Source of the DNA: Thermomonas sp.
GTDB taxonomy: Bacteria; Pseudomonadota; Gammaproteobacteria; Xanthomonadales; Xanthomonadaceae
Direction of reading: 5' to 3'
DNA length: 8,520 nt
Assembly (NCBI GenBank): GCA_024711415.1
Contig: JANJSW010000267.1
Location: 1 to 8,520, forward strand
Both the position numbers and the translations under genes were made by a program. Position 1 is the stretch's first letter. Each line of letters begins with the position of its first letter. The notes under the pieces are model-generated. The model searched no databases. It saw only the letters and a program-made list of their open reading frames with translations, and had not been told where the DNA came from. Shown in pieces: positions 5,797-8,520 of the stretch.

Positions 5797-7119
5797 ATGT
5801 CGTTCGAATCCCTCGGGCTTGCGCCCGCGTTGCTGCGCGCGCTTGCCGACAACAACTACACCACCCCGACCCCCATCCAGCAGCAGGCGATCCCGCTGAT
5901 CCTGGCCGGCCATGACGTGCTGGGCGGCGCCCAGACCGGCACCGGCAAGACCGCCGCGTTCGGCCTGCCGATGCTGCAGAAGCTGGCCGAGATGCCCAAG
6001 CCCGAGGGCCTGCACCGCCCGCGCGTGCTGGTACTCACCCCCACCCGCGAGCTGGCCGTGCAGGTCAGCGAGAACCTGCGCAGCTACGCCAAGCACCTGC
6101 GCATCAACGTCACCGCGCTGTTCGGCGGCGTCGGCATGCAGCCGCAGGTGGAAGCGTTCCGCCGCGGCGTGGACGTGCTGGTGGCCTGCCCGGGCCGCCT
6201 GATCGACCACCTCGAGCGCGGCACCTGCAAGCTCGGCAACGTGCAGATGCTGGTGCTGGACGAAGCCGACCGCATGCTCGACATGGGCTTCCTGCCGTCG
6301 ATCAAGCGGGTCATGAAGCACGTGCCGGCGCAGCGCCAGACCCTGCTGTTCTCGGCCACCTTCGAGCCGCGCATCAAGGCGCTGGCGCTGGAGTTCATGA
6401 AGGACCCGCAGCAGGTGCAGGTGGCCGCGCAGAACACCGTGATCGAGACCATCAGCCACCACGCCCACCCGGTCGACGGGTCGAAGAAGCGCGACCTGCT
6501 GATCGACATCCTGGCCCGCCGCCACACCGAGCAGGTGCTGGTGTTCGGCAAGACCAAGCACGGCTGCAACCGTCTGGCCGAGCAGCTGGAAAGTGCCGGC
6601 CTGCCGGCGCTGGCGATCCATGGCAACAAGAGCCAGGCCGCCCGCCAGAAGGCGCTGAACGAGTTCAAGTCGGGCAAGACCCGGATCCTGGTCGCCACCG
6701 ACGTGGCCGCGCGCGGGCTCGACATCCCGGACCTGCCGCTGGTGATCAACCACGACCTGCCGATGGTGGCCGAGGATTACGTGCACCGCATCGGCCGCAC
6801 CGGCCGCAACGGCGCGACCGGCGAAGCGATTTCGCTGGTGTCGCCGGACGAGGCCAACCTGCTGCGCCAGATCCAGAAGCTGCTGGGCCGCGAGATCGCG
6901 ATGGAAGTCGTGCCGGGCTTCGAGCCCTCGCGTTCTATCCGCAGCGACGCCAAGCCGTTCGACAACGCGCCGCGCAGCCCGCGTCCCGCCCGCAACCGCC
7001 GCCCGCACGGCAAGCCGCGTACCGCCGAGGCGCATGCGCACGCCGGCCCCAAGCAGCCGCGTGACGGCCGCCGCGGCAACGCGCCGGGCGCCGGCCGCCG
7101 CGATTCGCGCCAGGGCTGA
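5797..7119 (+). CDS. rhlE: DEAD-box ATP-dependent RNA helicase, RhlE type
   Basis: A 440-residue ATP-dependent RNA helicase, likely acting on structured RNA in ribosome assembly or mRNA turnover. All core motifs are present in order: Q motif (TPTPIQQQAIP, about 23-33), Walker A AQTGTGKT with K51, Ia PTRELA, GG, Ib (CPGRLIDH), DEAD at 155-158, SAT at 186-188, the ATDVAARGLDIP motif V, and HRIGRTGRNG motif VI from H330. The N-terminus (MSFESLGLAPALLRALADNNY) and the GFLPSIKRVMKHVP stretch after DEAD fit the RhlE group. The C-terminal tail (about 370-440) is basic and rich in Arg, Pro, His and Gly, a usual RNA-binding extension. The ATG at 5797 has Shine-Dalgarno CGGAG and begins the family-conserved sequence; the frame extends upstream to 5716 but that part lies in the leader. 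Probably regulated through the structured leader. A strong hairpin follows the stop. Confidence 0.93.
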   Translation: MSFESLGLAPALLRALADNNYTTPTPIQQQAIPLILAGHDVLGGAQTGTGKTAAFGLPMLQKLAEMPKPEGLHRPRVLVLTPTRELAVQVSENLRSYAKHLRINVTALFGGVGMQPQVEAFRRGVDVLVACPGRLIDHLERGTCKLGNVQMLVLDEADRMLDMGFLPSIKRVMKHVPAQRQTLLFSATFEPRIKALALEFMKDPQQVQVAAQNTVIETISHHAHPVDGSKKRDLLIDILARRHTEQVLVFGKTKHGCNRLAEQLESAGLPALAIHGNKSQAARQKALNEFKSGKTRILVATDVAARGLDIPDLPLVINHDLPMVAEDYVHRIGRTGRNGATGEAISLVSPDEANLLRQIQKLLGREIAMEVVPGFEPSRSIRSDAKPFDNAPRSPRPARNRRPHGKPRTAEAHAHAGPKQPRDGRRGNAPGAGRRDSRQG

Positions 7120-7143
7120 TCCGGCGCCATCGCAACACCCTCA

Positions 7144-7172
7144 CCGCCGGCACGGCAAACGCCTGCCGGCGG
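7144..7172 (+). terminator. Long GC-rich hairpin after rhlE
   Basis: CCGCCGGCA (7144-7152) pairs perfectly with TGCCGGCGG (7164-7172). The inner GGC/GCC (7154-7156 with 7161-7163) can extend the stem over a single bulged C, leaving the loop AAAC. It begins 24 bp after the rhlE stop codon. Only GTT follows, not a true T-tract, so it may be a weak intrinsic terminator or protect the 3' end. Confidence 0.5.
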
Positions 7173-7196
7173 GTTCCTGCAGGCGCGTCGCGGGTG

Positions 7197-7202
7197 TATG
7201 TT
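7197..7202 (+). promoter_or_regulatory. -10 box (TATGTT) of the 62-residue protein gene
   Basis: TATGTT lies 31 nt before the ATG at 7228, just after the rhlE hairpin. TTCCTG at 7174-7179 is at 17-bp spacing but is a poor -35. The same -10 style and distance recur before the next gene. Confidence 0.35.
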
Positions 7203-7227
7203 CGCCACTTCCTCTGGGGAGCCACGC

Positions 7228-7416
7228 ATGGACATCCACGACATCGCCCTGACCCTGTTCGCCCAGCTGGTGGGTGCCCATCGCGGCGCCCCTCTGGATG
7301 CCGATGCGCGCATGGAACTGGGCCGCGAAGCCTACCGCTGCGCCGAGGCGTTCATCGCCGCCAAGGACCTGTACATCCGAGAACTGCCCGTGCCCGGCGG
7401 CGAGCAGATCTACTGA
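7228..7416 (+). CDS. Uncharacterised 62-residue protein
   Basis: I do not recognise the family. The predicted product is small and mainly helical: helix 1 about 1-15 (MDIHDIALTLFAQLVGAH), then a short loop with GAPLDADA, helix 2 about 26-50 (RMELGREAYRCAEAFIAAKD), and a short tail ending PVPGGEQIY. There is no signal peptide, membrane segment or metal-binding cluster; a single Cys is at 38. The start at 7228 is supported by a strong Shine-Dalgarno GGGGAG (7216-7221) 6 nt upstream; an ATG at 7198 in the same frame would fall inside the -10 box. It has its own promoter-like box and sits between the rhlE hairpin and a lipoprotein gene, so context gives no clear role. Good ribosome site and clean frame make it likely real. 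Confidence 0.65.
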   Translation: MDIHDIALTLFAQLVGAHRGAPLDADARMELGREAYRCAEAFIAAKDLYIRELPVPGGEQIY

Positions 7417-7435
7417 TGCCGGCGACACGCGCGGG

Positions 7436-7441
7436 TATGCT
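7436..7441 (+). promoter_or_regulatory. -10 box (TATGCT) of the lipoprotein gene
   Basis: TATGCT lies 33 nt before the ATG at 7469, in the 52-bp gap after the 62-residue protein gene. CTGATG at 7413-7418 is at 17-bp spacing and matches the -35 consensus at three positions. Surrounding bases (GCGGGT before, then CTTCCTC and GGAGCC) repeat those of the gene before. Confidence 0.38.
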
Positions 7442-7468
7442 GCGGCCTTCCTCCCACGGAGCCTCCGC

Positions 7469-7939
7469 ATGATCCGCCGGCTTGCCTGTTTCGCCACCCT
7501 CGCCCTGCTGCTGGCCGGTTGCGGCAGCGGACCGGTGCGGCGCGTCTCCGAACCCGCGGCCAGCATCCAACAGCTCACCGTGCGTGCCGACGGCCGCTGG
7601 GACGTGGAATTGCGGCTCAACAATTTCAGCAGCGTGGCGATGCGCTTCGACAGCACCGCGCTGGAAATCAGCTTCGACAACGGCGCCGCGGCGCGGCTGG
7701 ACCTGCAGCCGAACCTGGAAGTGGCACCGGAATCCGCCGACGTGCACACCGCCGTGGTCACCCCCACGCCGGCAGGGCGCGCGCGCCTAGCTACCGCGCT
7801 GGCCGACGGCCGCGGGCTGTCCTACAGCCTGCGCGGCACGCTCCAGGCCGGCCCGCTGGACGGCAAGCCGCGCAGCTACGAGATCAAGCGCGAAAGCGCG
7901 CTGTCGCCGGTACCCGGACTGCCCGGCGCGCTGCGCTGA
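7469..7939 (+). CDS. LEA14-like (LEA type 2) outer-membrane or periplasmic lipoprotein
   Basis: A 156-residue predicted lipoprotein. The N-terminus has RR, a hydrophobic core and the lipobox LAGC, with the lipidated Cys at 18; there is no Asp at +2, so outer-membrane sorting is possible. The mature part resembles LEA14/WHy-type beta-sandwich domains: a strand pair around ASIQQLTVRADGRWDVELRL, NNFSSVAMRFDSTALEISFD with the NN/N-S pattern common in these proteins, then LSYSLRGTLQ and a final basic strand. The family is often linked to stress or envelope functions in bacteria, but no activity is established. The ATG at 7469 has Shine-Dalgarno CGGAG (7457-7461) 7 nt away and gives the signal sequence; the longer frame from 7274 lacks one and overlaps the previous gene. 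The family call is moderate; the lipoprotein call is strong. Confidence 0.8.
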   Translation: MIRRLACFATLALLLAGCGSGPVRRVSEPAASIQQLTVRADGRWDVELRLNNFSSVAMRFDSTALEISFDNGAAARLDLQPNLEVAPESADVHTAVVTPTPAGRARLATALADGRGLSYSLRGTLQAGPLDGKPRSYEIKRESALSPVPGLPGALR

Positions 7940-7980
7940 GCCCGCCCCGGCAGGCATTCCACCAGAACCATACGCTGTAG

Positions 7981-7986
7981 TATGCT
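7981..7986 (+). promoter_or_regulatory. -10 box (TATGCT) of the acyl-CoA dehydrogenase gene
   Basis: TATGCT lies 57 nt before the ATG at 8038, so the predicted start site falls close to the left arm of the hairpin at 7997-8017. No clear -35 is visible; TTCCAC at 7957-7962 is at 18-bp spacing but poor. Confidence 0.38.
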
Positions 7987-7996
7987 CAGGATTCCC

Positions 7997-8017
7997 GCGG
8001 GCCGGATGGCGGCCCGC
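7997..8017 (+). promoter_or_regulatory. 8-bp hairpin at the 5' end of the acyl-CoA dehydrogenase transcript
   Basis: GCGGGCCG (7997-8004) is perfectly complementary to CGGCCCGC (8010-8017), with loop GATGG. It lies between the -10 box and the Shine-Dalgarno AGGAA (8025-8029). It may be a regulator-binding site over the start of transcription or a 5' stabilising stem. It has no T-tract, so it is not a classic terminator. Confidence 0.5.
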
Positions 8018-8037
8018 CCATGCCAGGAACCGCACGC

Positions 8038-8520
8038 ATGAGCACCTACAAGGCCCCCCTCGACGATCTCCGCTTCGCCCTTTACGACGTGCTGGGCGCC
8101 GAGGCGCTGTTCGCCCGGCTCGGCCATGCCGACGCCAACCGCGAGCTGGTGGATGCGGTGCTGGACGAAGCAGCGCGCTTCAGCGAAACCGTGCTGGCCC
8201 CGCTCAACCGGATCGGCGACGAGATCGGCTGCAGCTACGATAAGGCCACCGGCAACGTCACCCCGCCGCCGGGCTTCAAGGACGCCTTCGACAAGTTCGT
8301 GGAGGGCGGCTGGACCGGCCTGACCAACGCGCCGGAACACGGCGGCCAGGGCATGCCCGCGCTGCTGGGCGGCGTGCTGACCGAGATGGTGGACAGCGCC
8401 AACCTGGCCTGGGGCAACTTCCCGATGCTCAGCCACGGCGCGGTCAAGGCGCTGGAGACCTACGGCGAGGACTGGCAGAAGACGGTATTCCTGGAGCCGC
8501 TGGTGGCCGGCAGCTGGACC
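8038..8520 (+). CDS. Acyl-CoA dehydrogenase, N-terminal part (cut by window end)
   Basis: The first 161 codons of a flavoprotein that oxidises acyl-CoA to trans-2-enoyl-CoA in fatty-acid beta-oxidation. The beginning, MSTYKAPLDDLRFALYDVLG, is the short AcylCoA_DH_N segment seen at the start of the roughly 590-600-residue class of these enzymes in proteobacteria. A helical region follows (ELVDAVLDEAARFSETVLAP), then WTGLTNAPEHGGQGMPALLG, the family's conserved substrate-side N-terminal domain motif. The window ends just before the expected FAD-contacting segment (usually TEPHAGSD-like), so the catalytic domain is not seen. Shine-Dalgarno AGGAA (8025-8029) lies 8 nt before the ATG. The gene has its own promoter-like box and a leader hairpin, suggesting a separate unit that may be controlled by fatty-acid supply; that last point is inference. 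Confidence 0.92.
   Translation, partial: MSTYKAPLDDLRFALYDVLGAEALFARLGHADANRELVDAVLDEAARFSETVLAPLNRIGDEIGCSYDKATGNVTPPPGFKDAFDKFVEGGWTGLTNAPEHGGQGMPALLGGVLTEMVDSANLAWGNFPMLSHGAVKALETYGEDWQKTVFLEPLVAGSWT

Noticed and set aside
5656..7041. 461-residue open frame on the minus strand opposite rhlE
   Set aside because: It overlaps a complete set of DEAD-box motifs on the other strand and has no domain of its own.
1..8520. CRISPR array, tRNA, rRNA or complete insertion sequence
   Set aside because: No regularly spaced repeats, no cloverleaf with a recognisable T-loop, no rRNA signature and no transposase gene were seen on either strand.

Overview
The window reads as ordinary chromosome from a GC-rich gammaproteobacterium. 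Gene content and protein style (RhlE-type helicase, GreB, a YjgR/HerA-like ATPase, an MltD-like transglycosylase, and an acyl-CoA dehydrogenase with the short AcylCoA_DH_N segment) suggest Xanthomonadaceae/Lysobacteraceae, of the Lysobacter, Luteimonas or Xanthomonas kind. The family assignment is inference; no rRNA or other taxonomic marker is present.

Left part (1-1015). This is visibly less GC-rich than the rest and looks like accessory DNA. It holds one minus-strand gene for a stand-alone HsdR-N-like (PD-(D/E)XK) nuclease-fold protein with no methyltransferase or motor partner in view. A short motif reminiscent of mobile-element ends lies near the left edge.

Middle part (1016-5486). On the minus strand are a TfoX N-terminal-domain protein and a secreted lytic transglycosylase with a C-terminal LysM domain. 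A divergent promoter region of about 110 bp separates the transglycosylase from a plus-strand pair: a HerA/YjgR-type ATPase and, 7 bp later, the elongation factor GreB. A minus-strand DoxX-family membrane protein converges on greB.

Right part (5487-8520). A structured region of about 310 bp precedes the DEAD-box RNA helicase gene rhlE. It holds a good -10 box, two terminator-like hairpins with T-tracts, and a third stem next to a Shine-Dalgarno that can itself fold with CTCC just before the ATG. After rhlE come a strong hairpin, a 62-residue uncharacterised protein, a LEA14-like lipoprotein, and the start of an acyl-CoA dehydrogenase cut by the right edge. The last three genes each have their own TATGyT-type -10 box close to the start codon, so they look like separate short transcription units.

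Most genes are housekeeping. The parts most worth a second look are the rhlE leader (possible attenuator, small RNA or autoregulatory element) and the orphan nuclease-fold gene in low-GC DNA. No CRISPR array, tRNA, rRNA or complete insertion sequence is visible.
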